64,000 nt of DNA from Tubulanus polymorphus (lineage: Eukaryota; Nemertea; Palaeonemertea; Tubulaniformes; Tubulanidae). The position numbers and the translations under genes are program-made. Positions 35,201 through 50,200 of this stretch are shown piece by piece. The notes beneath the pieces were generated by a model. It made no database searches and was not told the DNA's origin. It saw only the letters and a program-made list of their open reading frames with translations. The stretch lies in assembly GCF_964204645.1 (NCBI RefSeq), contig NC_134030.1:12210278-12274277 (forward strand), in the 5' to 3' direction. Every line of letters begins with the position of its first letter. Position 1 is the first letter of the stretch.

Positions 35201-38200
35201 GTACTTTCGGATGCATTTGTATAATACAGTAGAGGCGGTTGCCCCAGACCAGCCTTTGTACGGATACAAGCTAAAAAACTATTTTTCATCATTGTTAAAT
35301 TATTCTTTATGAAATCGGAAAACTTCTTTGAGGGGTCTAGTTCATCCCAGCGAACAGATAGCTCTAGAACACGTAACTCACAATCTTCTGGAGAGGTTGC
35401 GTCAATTAATCCATTCACGTCATCATTGCCAAAAATACTACCAATTATTTCATTTGAAATGTTTTTATTCAAACCTAAGCTACTTATTTTGGTTTCTAGA
35501 TTATTCTTAAAATGTCTAGTACACCGAAGATGAATTGCCTCGGTTAGATATGTTTTGGCGGCTTCATACAGCTTGACCTCACCGTCAGTCCCAAAAGCAA
35601 TAATATCAGATTTACAACCTTCAGAAATTGTTTTAAAAAGAATATTATAATCATTTCTGGTTTTTTTGTAATGTAAAAGAATGGGACCAGTAAAAATCGG
35701 GGACTTACCTGTTTGATTACTGATAACATGTAAATTTTTGTATGTTATAGGGGTAACATGAAACTTACCGAATTTAAATGTTGGATCGACTGAAATTGGA
35801 GAAAAATCAATATGATCGGATGAAAATTTGTACATTTCATCTAACTGCTCATCCAGAAATAATACACTGGTAAAATTCGGATGGACCTCAATAAAACGAA
35901 CGAAATCCTTCAATTCACCTTTTGCTCATTGCAAGATAGAAGATAATTCATCTTCTTCATGATAGTGAGTTGTACCTTTATGTGATTGCTTAATTTTATA
36001 AGATGTTCCCCTAGTTACTAAATCAGCCAATGAATCAGAAGTCAACACTGATGATACTGAAATAGATTCAGCGGTTGTCTGACCGTGAAGGTTATCTTTT
36101 AGCTCAACAAATACACTAGGTTTTGTTTTACTATATGGTTTGTCTGACGATTTGCAATTACCATGTGGAATAACACTAATTGGATGTTCATCATTTGCAA
36201 ATAAATATTGAATGATTGCACAATTATTGATTATGGCACCTGCTTCATCAGTCATATACATAATTTTTCTCGAAAAGTGAGAATGGTGTTTATTTTTATG
36301 GTATGCCCAGGTAAGAAAAAAGTCAGAGTCCATATTCTTATCTTTGGTCATGATGAATCGTTCACTATTTTTTAAAATCTTTAATTTTGTTTTACCGTTA
36401 TGGCGATAAACACCATTACCATCGCTAGTGAGATCACTTAGAGGAACCCTATTTAGATCGACTAAAAATATAACATTATTTTCCACACGATAAGGTACCT
36501 TAGTACACTTAGAAGAAACTCTTGGATTAGTCAGGGATAAACAAATATCATTTAACTCAAAATCTTTTCCATGCCGGAATACAGGGAGCTCTTGATCACC
36601 ATGGTAATACCGGTATTGATGGTTTGCATCCTCAAAACTGTAAGAAATAATGCAAGGTTAATCGAATGTTCTAAAAAATCAGGCCCAAATGAAATCATTC
36701 AATGAATATTTACCTTTCATCACCACTACTACTACCATCAGATATCGTCAGAATGGATGATTTTGACAATATACACAGAAGATTATTATTCAAATGTACA
36801 TATTCAAGTACCGGTAGGATATTAACATGAAACAAATAGATGAATACTTACTTCTTGCCGTCTATTTCAGAAATGAAATCCAACAGATGACATTCAGTGT
36901 GATGGTTTTTCATCTCTTCGTTGCTTGTTGATTTATACATGCATAGTTTGCACTTAAAACACTTCGGACTGTAAATATAAGCCAAATTTTATATTTATAT
37001 ACCACTATGAAAACTGTAGCATATTAAGATCTATTAAAATACCACCATTTACAATTGAAAATAATGAAAAACAATTGAAAATAAAAATATTTGTATCATT
37101 CTATATTCACACCTGACAATCCCCTGTAGTGTCAAGTTCTTACATATTGAATCAATTGATACAGATTTTTTTTTTGTGGAATTCAGAGGTGTTATAATGA
37201 AGTTAAGTTAGAGACAAACCTAGGCTTAGGGCAGCTTAACTTTTTCCTCTTCGAAGGTAACTTATCCATTTTAATCTTCCTTTTTTGGCAACTGACAAAA
37301 AAGCATCATCAATAGTCCGAGGCTTCAATCTATAATTTGGATGACTCTCATATGGGCCCTCAACAGCCTATAGGCTAAATTGATTTACATGTATATTAAT
37401 ACCTACCGAGCTTGCTCATCATCTGACAAGATGTAAATGCCTTCTTCTCTGAAAATAAAGCTTGAGTTGAACAGAGAATTTAAATATGAATGACAATGAC
37501 TAAGGTCATATTTATTTTATTCTGGTCAAGAGTCAAATATTAGAAATACATGTACTAACATGTTATATTGCAACTAAGACAGGCTTAGATAAGATAGGTT
37601 AATGGGGTATGAATTATAGTTTAGGCAAAAAATGATACCTTGTTTCTCATTTATAAAGGATATCTGTATGCCCAAAAGTGACCAGGCAGGCAGCATTTTA
37701 TTTTTTCCATAAATGAAATTTGTATGAAATTTGTTATACGAAACTAGTAGAAACAGTCACATACCGGGCAGTTCTTACCAAAAACACATTATCATCTAAC
37801 AATTATTGCTATATCTAAGTAGACGAAACATTATTAAAACATATGAGGCAGTTTTTTTTTTCAAATACACATCTAATTACCAAAATCTTATCAATTATTG
37901 CTATATTGAGGTAGTAGAAACAGTAACATATCAGGCAGTATTAACTAATACACATTTAATTATCAAAATCTATAATTTGCTATGTGAAAGTAGTAGAAAC
38001 AGTAACATATCATATATAGTTATCAAAAAATAACAATTATTGCAATATTAGGCTATAGTTACAAAACTAAAAAATAGAAACCTTAACCCTTACTGAGCGG
38101 AATATTTTCCCACGAACTATCCCTCAGTGCGGGTTTTTTTCACCAAAAAAATACCATAATTGACATCTTATTTTCTAATACCGATATTGAAAGAATGAAT

Positions 38201-41200
38201 GAATGTTTAATCACCAAACTCCACATGTTTACATATATGACCTGTAAGAACGTTTTTACTGCAAAAAATAGCCATTGTGTTTGGTTACCATGGTAACTGA
38301 TGACCTAATTTATGTGTCCGCTGCATGGAATCTGACATTCATTTGCTGAAAAACCAAGATTACTTAGTTCTCTGATGTGTCAGAAGGTGCAACTGATAAT
38401 TTTCTCAAGCCTAATAATGTTTTCTATGAGTATCAATAGTCAGTGCAAACCTTGCACTCGTTTGGTTTGCCAAACTTCAGGGGGAAATGGGGGTTCCCAT
38501 CAAGGCGATCAACATTGTTCTCGGGATGAAGTCGAGGTCTACCAGCAGCACGATTTTGATTTGCTTTTACAAGCGCATTTACAAGAGACAAGCGAAACTG
38601 TTCTGTTGTCATGACATCTCTCTCTTGTCTTTCAGCCTTATCTGTTTTATACAAGATGTATGAACTGACAATAGTGACCTCCAATTCATGGAAGAATATC
38701 TTCCGCCACCACTTATCATCCTTTCGAAAAGCCACAAGATCTCCAACTTTCATGCCTTTACTGGTTTTCAAAATTTTTGGCAGGCCTTTCCTATTAGGCA
38801 TTATTGTTCCAGTCAAATTATAACCCAGCTCAATCAGTCTCTCAGCTAAATCGACAGACCAAAAGTAACGATCAGCAAATTGCCAGTGTCCACAGTGAGC
38901 TAGCGGTGTTACCAAGTCAAGTACATGTTGACCAGATTTACCGTATTCACCTGGATCCGGACCACCATTTTCGTCCTTCCCTACATACAAGTTTTGCTGC
39001 GACATATAAGATGAGTTGCTATCAGCTAATGTGAAGAGCTTGAGTCCCCACTTTATAGGTTTTTTAGGGCAATACTGGCGGAATGACACACGGCCTTCGA
39101 ATTTTACCATTGTCTCGTCAACAGCAATGGCCTCGCCCATTTCGTAAAGGGCTTGACTTTGAGCATTTATATGGTCGATCACCCACTTTATCTTGTACGA
39201 TTTGGAAGGAATGTTTTGCCCATGTGGCAGCAGTTCAGCAACATGAAAGTTCCAGAACAGTAAATAGAACTCATCACGGCTCATAGATGAGTGGAAGAAT
39301 GGTATGTTTATTCGGAAGTTACTTGAAAATAATCTGACAAACGTGGAAGTCTGATGAGACCCATATTTATACACATACCCATCAGCGTTCTAATGTCGTC
39401 CTTTGTTGGGGTTTTCCACTTTTTCAATCTTGAATTCAGTTTCAAGTTCATTCTCGCAATTTTATCATGAGTCACAGTATCAGTGTTCTGAGCAATGCAA
39501 TTGATAATAGCATCTGACCAGAATAGGTTGAAAAAGTCGATTGGCTCACTTCGCAGCATAGCCGGTAACTGGAAAAGATAAAACTTTATGTGGTCAACGG
39601 CCTGAATAAACAAATCAGAAATGAAATTATATAAATCCTTCATTTTCCATAAAAATCTAGGGAATTTTTATGCAAAATGAAATGAATTTATTCACGTGTG
39701 CGATCTCCCGAAATTTGTCAGAAAATTTTTTTTTGAAAATAACCCACCCTGTAAACACCATATAAATCTAAGTTTTACTTTATAATTGCTCACCTTTGTA
39801 CCTGGGTGTCCGACAAATGGTTCCTGTTGTGGATATGTCGGATCATCTTCGCTTGAGACACACAACCAGTCACCATCATCAAATTTTGAGTCATTATTAG
39901 GGGGTGGGGGAAGATTTCGGCCCCCTATGCCATCATCTGACTGGCCATCATTTGAGTTGTCCGGTTCAGAATCATCCGACTGTCCCTCTGATTCATCTTG
40001 CACCGTACTCCCGTCTTGAGTCTTGAAAATATTCCGAATCGCTGTTATCTGACACGGCATTGTCACTATCGTCACTATCCAAAATTTGATCAATCACGTC
40101 AGCCACTTCGATTCGAGAAGGCCTGCACGCCGCCATGTTGCGTGTTATAGTATACTACGATAGTTGTAATGAAAGCTATGACAGTGCAGATCGATAATCT
40201 AATAATAGTTCTTATTTCTGACACAAGGTGTAGTACTATCTAGTGCTGAACTTGCGGTCCCGATTTCCCAATATCCGTCGGAGCCAGCACCTATTCTAAA
40301 AATGGATCCCCCGACATTTTTCGGATTCAGCGCACTAAGGGTTAACATACTATCAATTATCAAAAATATATCAATAAAATAAATGCATATATAAATGGAC
40401 AGAGACATTATTCTCAGGGCTTTTTTTTACCGTACCATATTACCTAGTTATCGTCAGAGTTTTCATTCTCTTCAGGTTGATTTTGGGCAGCTTTTGCCTG
40501 GCGACGCCTTTCTCGCCCACTGTTTCTATCTTTCGCGTGACAGAAATATTCCTTAATGACTTATTCAATCATGTCATTAGAGGCACGACAAGTTGAGGGG
40601 TTTAATCTCACAGCCTCTGATAAGGCACATTCAGTGAAAGAGGAGAGTTTAGTCTTACTACTAAGTAAAAAGCAGTTTGGTCGCTGATTGGTCCATTTAA
40701 CGGGAATTCCAACAGAAGCCTTATGTCATTTATTACAAGCCCTGTGATTGGTACAGCCGGATTAGCTAGTAACGACTCTAATGACTCATGAGGTCAAGGG
40801 GTTCGGGGAACAACTTTAGCTAAGTGGGTTTGAATCCCTTGATGGATGGAGATGAGGAAACTTATATCAACTGATTATCAAACTTATTGTGCACATGTAC
40901 TTACCACATATTGCTGGGAAAAGGTTCAGCCTCCGAATTGTTGTTTCCCAAATGCTCCCGTCCAATTGTATTTCAGGGAGACAGCGTGTGTCATGACGTT
41001 TTCCATTATCCGGCATAGTGTTTCTTTAACATCGACACTGCCGTATATGCTTAAATATGAAGCCTGTAAGACACCAAAAGCGTTTACCTAAAATGATTCT
41101 ACATTGTTCATGAATCATAAAATTGTTGTAATAATTAAAAATTATTCTGATTGGAATAGTTTGTTTCTAACATTATATTGGTAGTAGAATCTACATGTCA

Positions 41201-44200
41201 CTAGCAAATACATAGCAATAGCATTTATAAACATTGACATCCTTAGCTGTACTCACCAGAGCTGTCCTAACTTTTCGGTCAGCCAGTAAAACCTCATTCG
41301 AGGCAATATCATCTAGTGATGATGCTGGCAACAAGAAACCATCGGGTAATGAAGAATCTCGCTCCTCGACATTCAAATTTCGGAGCACTCTTCGGACAGG
41401 TGTTGTGTGTATTTCTGCTCAGCCTTGAGCTCTTCGATCGACGTAACAAGACCTTAATTAACCAAATGTTATTCATGCATTAGAAATTTATAGTAAATTG
41501 TGTAATGATAAAATCACACCTCACTAATATAACTCATATTGTGTATCATGAGATATAAAACTCAAACCTGCAGTTGTTAACTGGATAGCATAGCTATTTT
41601 AAAAGAACTATGTTTCACTCTATGTAATGTTATTATTGTTTCATAGAACATTTAATATCACTAGTTTCAGTTTCCACAAAATATGTAAATAAGGGATGGA
41701 TGTGATTGTATAATAGTATTCCCTCATCTACCGAACACTTTTGGTTAGCATGTACATTTAAATGTACATGTAATCACATCAATATCTAACTGCGCCGTCA
41801 TTACTGATGGCCGAGGTGGTGGACTTGATATTGGCGTTGACGGTCGAGGTGAATTTGACGTGTGAGACTTTGGAGCTGGAAAATTTCTCGGGGATGACAC
41901 TGGTGACCTAAAATGCGGTGGTGATGGAGGCGATGCCAATGTCCTCTTTTGCTTTTGGATTCTTTTTGGAGGGGGGCTAATGGTATCGTCACTGGCAGCC
42001 ATGTCTAAGTCTGAATGCACCTGTCTTTGTGATGATTCTGGGACTGGGGAATATCGTTGTGTCGGTCTGAAAGGAAAAACCTATCAACTTAACAGCTGGC
42101 AACATAGCTATCAACACTTATTCGATCTGTATTTCTACATTCATGTTAGGACTATACGCTAAATAATATGAATGAAATTGTTTTATTCATTTTCATGACC
42201 ATCAATTTGATTTACATTTCAACAGCGTAGTACACCAAGCCGCAACAGCTCAGACACCAACAGCCTGTCTGGTTTATTATAAAAACTTGCTACATACCGT
42301 GATTTCCTTTTCGTGGAATCCAGATCTGTTTAATCCAGGTCTCTCTGCTCTAATGCCTTTGCGATTTTTCGTTTGGCCTTATGTTTCTGAAAAAGAAATT
42401 CACTCAAAATTCAAGTTTTATTTGTATATGATAAGTTGTATGGGCTAACTGATCAATAAACAATGGATATTAATTTTGTTCAGTGGATTGGATTCGTATG
42501 CTATTGAAAGTTTGATATTGATGATTTAAAATTAATTTATACTAATCGAATATTTGGCAGTGAATTGGATAAAATATTTGCCGTTCTCGGCGACTGAATT
42601 TTGTGAATTATTATCCGAATAACAGATACTGATTGAAAAACACTCACCACATCTCCTAAGTATCTCTACTTCAAATGGCTCCCACATAAGCTGTCCAGTT
42701 CCCTTCCAACCAGCGAATCCAGATGTTTCGCTCCTCGAATTGGCGGCCAATAACACAACCATCTGGACCCATCACGAAACTCATTATAGAATTACTGTTC
42801 AAATGAAAAACAATATGTTTTGTAAGTAATGAAATTGATACATCAATCTTCCAGAACTAGCTTTGTTGCAGGAGTCGAATGGCCACATATCTGCCACAAT
42901 AAGGTAAAAACATGCATTTTCCGGTAACATCTGAATAGTTCAGCACATCTAAATCTCCATTTAATCTCTTGACGGCATATATTCCGATGTTCGAAGAATC
43001 TAAAGGGTATAAGAAGTCATCTCTTGAAATGAATTTTTCCACAATGATATTGATCCATGCATGCCAAAATGTTCCTGATGAGACAAATCCTTTTGTCTGA
43101 CACAATACAGTTATCTTATCTGGTGGATATGTCATAAGTTAAATGGTACCAAATTCAGAACGAAAGGCAACTTTCTTATTCTGTTGGACGCCTGTTTCAT
43201 TAAAACCCCTCGGTACTGGTCCATCATTATGTGGTTTTGAAAGTACCGGGGTAAACTGCTGTTGAGTGATAGATCTTCGAACTTGTTGTTCTTCACTAAG
43301 ATGTCTGATCACTTGTTGAAGTGGATGTGGAGCATTTCGTACCAGACGTTTCAAATGACCAAGGTAGCTTTCAAAAGGAAAAGCTGAAAATGTGTCCAAA
43401 CAACCATGTAATTTAACGTCCTTTGCCAAATGAATCAGACAATGAATATTATAAACTACTGCATCGGGAGCATATAGTTCTGAATAATGTTTCACAAACT
43501 TTAACAGTAACTGATGAGCAAAATCACAATGCTGCTGACAGAGTACTGGATCAAATAGAATTCTGATTGCAGATGACAACAACAAAAAGTTTTTGTAATA
43601 AGGGTCAGGAATTACACCCTTCAGAACCACAGGTCCAGTTTAAATCAGAAATTGCCTATACTCCATTGTCTTCCAGTATGGTACCTCATTAAGTCGACGC
43701 GGTTTTCGAGCAAAATCAGTAGGAACACTACTATAAATGTTTTCCAACCTGGAAGATATCTGGTTTAAATGCCATGTCCAAGATGTACATCAAGTGGGCC
43801 TTTCATCCACAAAAGAAGCAACCGTTTTGCCACACCAAGGCAAATAAGATGCATGTAATCCAAAGGAATTCCGGTAACCATTCCAATATGAAGATCTAGT
43901 CCCGGAAATGTCATCTTTTAAGTTTTGAGACCTCTTGTTTCAGATTTTTCACATACGTAGTAGCCAGAGTGTGATTTGATGCCTTTTACAAATGCTCTGG
44001 CTGGGGCATCACATATCACTGCTTCCACTACAATAACAACTGGGACCCCTTTCACTGTGAAGCCATTGTCCTTCAACTCTCTCATCTCAGCAACAAATTT
44101 CTTTAAGAATTCCGTGTCAGATGGCTTTGAAAGTCCATAATATATTCCCACTGGGAATGGCTTAACATCACTGGCTGAATTGCAATTCACCTTGAACAGA

Positions 44201-47200
44201 GTAGGCCAAAACTGTGAACCTTTACTTTTGTATAATGGCAAGCCATCTATATTGATTTGAATCGGACAAATCAGTTTAACATACACTCGAGCACAAAATC
44301 ATGTAAAACATTGGACAGACTGTTTTTGACACCGAAATGATAGTAGAATCCACCAGAATTGAATCAATATCATAATGAAGCGCGGTCTGTTTCAATGTCC
44401 GTGGGTCTTTCGGCAATTCTTTGTGATAATGGGTCAAAATGGGTGGAAGATCTCTTGCAGCAGTATCAGTTATTCGATGAATGACACACCACTCTTTCAG
44501 GGACTGAACTAGACTAGTTTCTTCCCCGAAGTTATTTGTATCGTCTTCATTATTACTTTGTTCGTCAGGATTACTGAGTATATCATCATCAAAGTAATCG
44601 TCTAAATCACTTTCCATTTGATCCAAATTGATATTATCCTCATAATCGATAATAATATTCCATTTGATCAATATGATTGTTTTCCTCAACAGCTATCTGA
44701 GCAGGTGCTGTGTTATCGACAAAACTGGTCTCCAAGTCAATTTGATTCATATCTGCATCGGAGCACTCAACATCAGTATTCTTTAATAAATCATCAAAAC
44801 GCTCTGCCACGGCTTTATTTATTCTGCGCCGCTTTGTCCAATAGGAGACCTCTCCAGAAGTTGAATCCTTTCTATTACTCATTATATAACCTCAGCAACA
44901 CAACACAACTGCAAAAATGAAAACCTTTATCCTCAATGGAATACATCAACATTTTTGCCTTGGCAAGTCACTGGTGAGAAATCAATAAGAAATAAAGCTG
45001 CAACACCCTTTAGTACTTGAAGTAGACTACCAGTACCAGCATATATCCACAGAAAATCAGAAATTTATGCACTTTCAGGCAAAGTTGCAAGACCCAAAAT
45101 TTTGTTCTTGACCCCAAATGTCCATGGTTCCCACGAAAATCAGTCTAAAAACTGTATATAATGAAAATATCTATGTTTTATCAAATAATTTCAGAAGAGT
45201 ATCCAGATAGTTAGATAATAATAAAAACGCAGCTATCACAATCTTCACGATGAAGCTGTTCTGCAATATTTTTTTTGGATGTCAAATTTTTTAATAAAAG
45301 GTTTAAAATCTCATTTTGAATATAAAAAATAATTTCTGAGTGGTTTTTCAACTTATTCAAGTATTTCAATGATTTTATTGTTTAACCCCTGACAATGTGC
45401 CGACAAAATACCGACAGCCGTTAATTCGCCAACATCAGCCTACAAGCTGCCGATGACGGGCCGATTTAAAATGTTGACTGGGCATTTGCAATCAATACAT
45501 TAAAGTAAAAACAAGTATATACAAAATTGTTCACCACGTGTCCATTTGCTATATCTGCCCAGTTCAATTCCTAGATCAGCTAGATACTTATAATTATTAA
45601 GTAGTTCCTGTAGTTCATCAGTATTCTGGCCTGAAACATACTTGTCTATACCTACCAGGTCACTAAGCATGCTTGTACGTGCGTCCAATTCACCTACAAG
45701 AACTAAATTTACATCTTCTTTGTCGGGTATCTCATCTTTCTGGAGGTAAATACACATTTCCTATGTATACATTATTATCTGAAACAGATATTTCTTATTG
45801 ATTTATATCCATTCAATGTGATCATTTACAAAAGGTAGGATTTGTACAAAGATGTTATCAATCATTGATTATCTTATTGTAACAGTCCGCCGCCTGCACC
45901 CTCTGATCTGTATTGGTAAAACGTACAAAACCTTCAAATTGGCAATACTCTTTTCTCGCTTATTTCATCTCTTGGAACAAATAATGTCAAAGTTTTTTTA
46001 AATCTAGGAAGACCACAAACATTAAACGTTGCAATACCCAATATATTTTTATTTAATCAACAGTGCGTATGGTCTGTATCACAAATGATATGTTGCTGAA
46101 TATACCAAAATGAAGACATTTTTGTAGTCACCATTTTGATTTGAGGCTGTTTCAGGTTTTTCTTTTTTTGCATCATGGAGACCTTAGGGGTCCTTTTAGT
46201 GAATTTGCATAAGACTGGCCGCCCTTTTTCCCTGCCGTTCTGCTTCTTTGGATCAAGCCGATGGACGACCGATATGTCTATTTTATTATTGACAACTATT
46301 CTGCTGCAATTTTCTTCCAACATCGCTTTTTGGGTCGCTTTTCAATCAAAAATGTGATAAAAACAGTAAACTTTGCTTACTTCAGATATGTGGGGACCAT
46401 AACATTTTTTTCAAAGTCATGCAAATTTTGTGGTAGCCAGATATTTTAGTCATTGGCATAAAATACTTATCAGAGACGAGCAGTAATCCGAGGTAAACAG
46501 ATTGGTTCTAAGGTAAGGTAAGCAGAGTTTACTGTACACATTTCTCGTAGACTTCAAACCATGTTTTGTTGAATTGAAATCAGACTGTCAATCTGAGGAT
46601 ATTTCCAAACCGTTTCTCCTTAATCCGTGTCCTATGGAGAAAAAACGTACTCAAGAGATAAACATTTTGCATACTAATGGATTTATTTTTATCATCTCGA
46701 TCTACACTTTTTCAGTTTCTGTTTAACTGCATGTCTAATATAGTTCTTTTTAGCTGCCTCTCCCTTCTCCTTTTGACAGTGTCCTGAAAAGATAAGCATT
46801 TGAAAAAAAAACTAAGCAAAAGTAAACAATTATTTCTTCATAAGGATCAATACGCTGTTGCTGAGAGGTTTCTGGGAAGTGAGCTAAAAAAATCAATGTA
46901 CAGTCAACCTTGGTAAATTCAAACCGAGTTAGTTTGCTTAAAGCACTTATTCCATAAAAATGATCATAGTTGGTCCCATTTACGTAACATTTTTCCCTAA
47001 AAGATTCTGTGTCTTACAGTCAACCCCGCATAAGTCGTAGCCCTCGGGACTGACGATTATCGACGACTTACGTGATTCAATTGTCTAAACACGTACACAG
47101 ACAATTGTAGCATATTTTTTATCTGCTGCTGGCATATGGGGCTACGACTTACGCAAGGTATTTTGAATGGAACCAGAAGATTTCGCTTCTAAAATTGATA

Positions 47201-50200
47201 CGACTTGCGTGAACTTATGAAGTACTAGTTAAAAGCATAATTTCAATCAGTCGCTTGCCGGTTCAGACTGAATGGAAGATTGTTTTGATGAACCGGAACC
47301 GAATTTCCAATTATGTACTTCGATTTGAAAATATTCTGTTAACTCGACCGCCAATCACACATCTATATCTGTACTTCGATTTCCGATTTCAAAATCAAAC
47401 CTCCTGTTTCGCTCCCGGCAGGTGTGTTGGGTCAGTAAGGGACACTCAATCGAAAAATCTAACAAAATTTACCAGCCAAATATATAAATAATGGGGACAA
47501 TCCCTATTTTAAGATCAAAAAGAATAATTTCATAAGGTTTGTAGAAGAACAAAATCGGGACCAAAATAATTATACAAGAGATGTGATGATACGACTTATT
47601 CGATGACAACCTATTCTTTGTTTACTGTATTTGTTTTTCAAGTTTTGGGCTTACACTACCTGTCTAGGGTAGGTACACAACAAATATCAACACAATCCAT
47701 TGAAAATTATTCAAAACTGCCAAAAATACCAAGTTCACGTTCTAAGGGGTGTCTCTTTTTCTAAAGAGGTGCCATTTTTGAATCACAGATGAAAAATTAA
47801 ACCTGTGAGTCCAGGTATACATTAGTTCTCGTACAAGAGATATGCACCATGACTAGTGCCCTTTTCATGGGCTCAACTGTTTCTATCAGCTTGGATTCGC
47901 CCCTGCAAACCAACAACAAATGAACACTAGCTGCTTTAAGTTAAATTGCTATACTTACGTATTATAAGGCTGACTCGTTTTGGGTCCAACTTTTTATCTT
48001 CATGGTTCACTTTCATCACATCGCATCCAGTTAATGTTTTATCAAGCAGTTCATTGTCCGTAAAAAGGGCGGATAACAGCATGCATGCCATATGCCCAAC
48101 GGTATTTGGTTTTCCAACTATTCGGCGCATGGCAGCAGCTGTCGTTTCATCCAACAGTGAGTAGGCATCCTAAAATGAGAAGAATTCTCAATGCATATGG
48201 TATTCTTTACTAAAGCTATTTCGAGCTTACAAAATCTAATATGTAAATACCTGAAGTAATTTGGATCATGCTGTTGTGGTGGTTGATGCTGTTGTTGCTG
48301 TTCCTGTTGTGGTTGATGTTGCAGCTGTTGTTGTTCTTGTGGTCGTTGCAGTTGTTGCTGTCGTCGTTCTTGTGGATGTTGTTGTTCTTCTTGCAGTTGT
48401 TGTTGCAGTTGTGGCTGAAGTTGCTGTTGTTGTTGTATTCGTTGTTGCTGCTGTTGTATTAGTTGTTGTTGTCGATCATTGTCATCATTTTCATTTGCTG
48501 AATTAAAAAGCAAAAAACAAGTGTCATGTGTCATTCAATGTCACTGAAAATGCAGATCTAATCCATGGAGCTGAGATGTACCTTGTTTCCTCCTTGATTT
48601 GAATAGGCAAATCTGAAATGTTTTGAAATATCAGGATTCCTGCCTTGTTTTATTTTATACAAAATTTTTTAAAAAGAAATATTTCATCTCCCTAAGATCA
48701 AATCACATATAAAACCATTTAAGAATTTTACAAAATAAACATACCAGTTTGTAACTGCATGTTGAGGGCAAACAGTTTTTTATTTCGTTCCCTGCAATCC
48801 CATTTCGTTTCGGACAGTCAAAGTCAGATTCAGAGGATGAAGGATCAAGGTTCTGTTTCTATAGTGACAAAGATAATAAACTTTAATGGGTTTTGAAAGT
48901 AGAACATGTCATGAGCTATAATTTTCTGATTGATTGCAGGGACAAAATATCCGTACCAATATCTACAAACAAACTATATGATTTCATATTCAATCCATAC
49001 CCCCTGGAAGCAAGGATGAAAAAAAAATGGGTAACCCCTCTTCCACGCTGGTTTACGCCCATTTGAGTGTGCACGGTAGTGGTCAAGTCAAAGTTCCAAC
49101 AGCATGCACCGCTTGAAAAAGTTAACAAATCACATGGCATTGACAATGCATCCAATTGGTTGATAAGAATCACTCGACTCACATCCTAGTCGATGTGAAT
49201 GGACACAAGGCTAAATTTTCCGGGGGATTCATGAATTTGATTAAAAATTATCTAGGGGTAAATTCTCAACTGGGCTAAGAAATGCTTACTTTGGATAACT
49301 TCCTCTTTCCTTGTCGGCTTGTAGTAGGCGTCATAAAATCATTCTTAAGAAAAATCAAAGCAGATAAAACTAAGCATTGATATTGAATTACACAAAATTT
49401 TATAGCTTCTTTCTTGTTTCGTTAGGTGACAGCCGATGAACCTAATATCTATTTCAACTTGACTTGAGAGCACATCAGGTGGCCTAGCTCGGTCAGTTTT
49501 AGGGGTACATTGATTTTTGTTCAAAACATTGATTTTAAAAAAAACTTCCATTGAAAGGGGTTTATGAGAGAAAAGAGACTCCATGATTTGAAAGTTAAAC
49601 AATATGTTTCCATGCCTACCAACTGAGGTTTGGTATATAGGCATGGAACCATCCCGCTGAACTTACAAATTATGGAGTCACTTTTCAAACCCTTTCACTG
49701 AAGACTTTTTTGATACCATTCAATACATTTTAAAATGGATCGATTGAAAATCAATGTTTTAGGTCAACTGCCAGTCCGTTCTGACTTTCATCGGGTATGT
49801 TACCCCGACAAAAGATGCATAACAACGTGATATAGCCCGTGCAAACTATCAAGCAAAAATATGGCTTCATGAAAACCAGCCCCTATATGACCATGAACAA
49901 ATAACGCGATTTTACTGCAATTGCAACAATGGTTACCATTGTTGCAATTCAATTGTTTGCAAGACGTAGTAATAAGCGGTCCAATACATGGTCGAAGACT
50001 TAAGGCTAGTTTGAGGTCATTTGTAATGTCACAAAAGACCTAACGCCCAAAATACCGGTACCTGACAGATGATAAACGCAGATTTAAATTGCTGTTACCA
50101 TAGAAACCAATAAACAGTTAATCCCGATATTGACCAAGTACATTCGAGTTATTAGTAAGTTTAAAGAAATATCAAAATAATCGACAAAAAAATCAACAAC

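Noticed and set aside
48261-48506. Long plus-strand frames rich in Val or Leu
   Set aside because: They are antisense shadows of the CAA/CAG tract (GTT/TTG repeats) with no other support.
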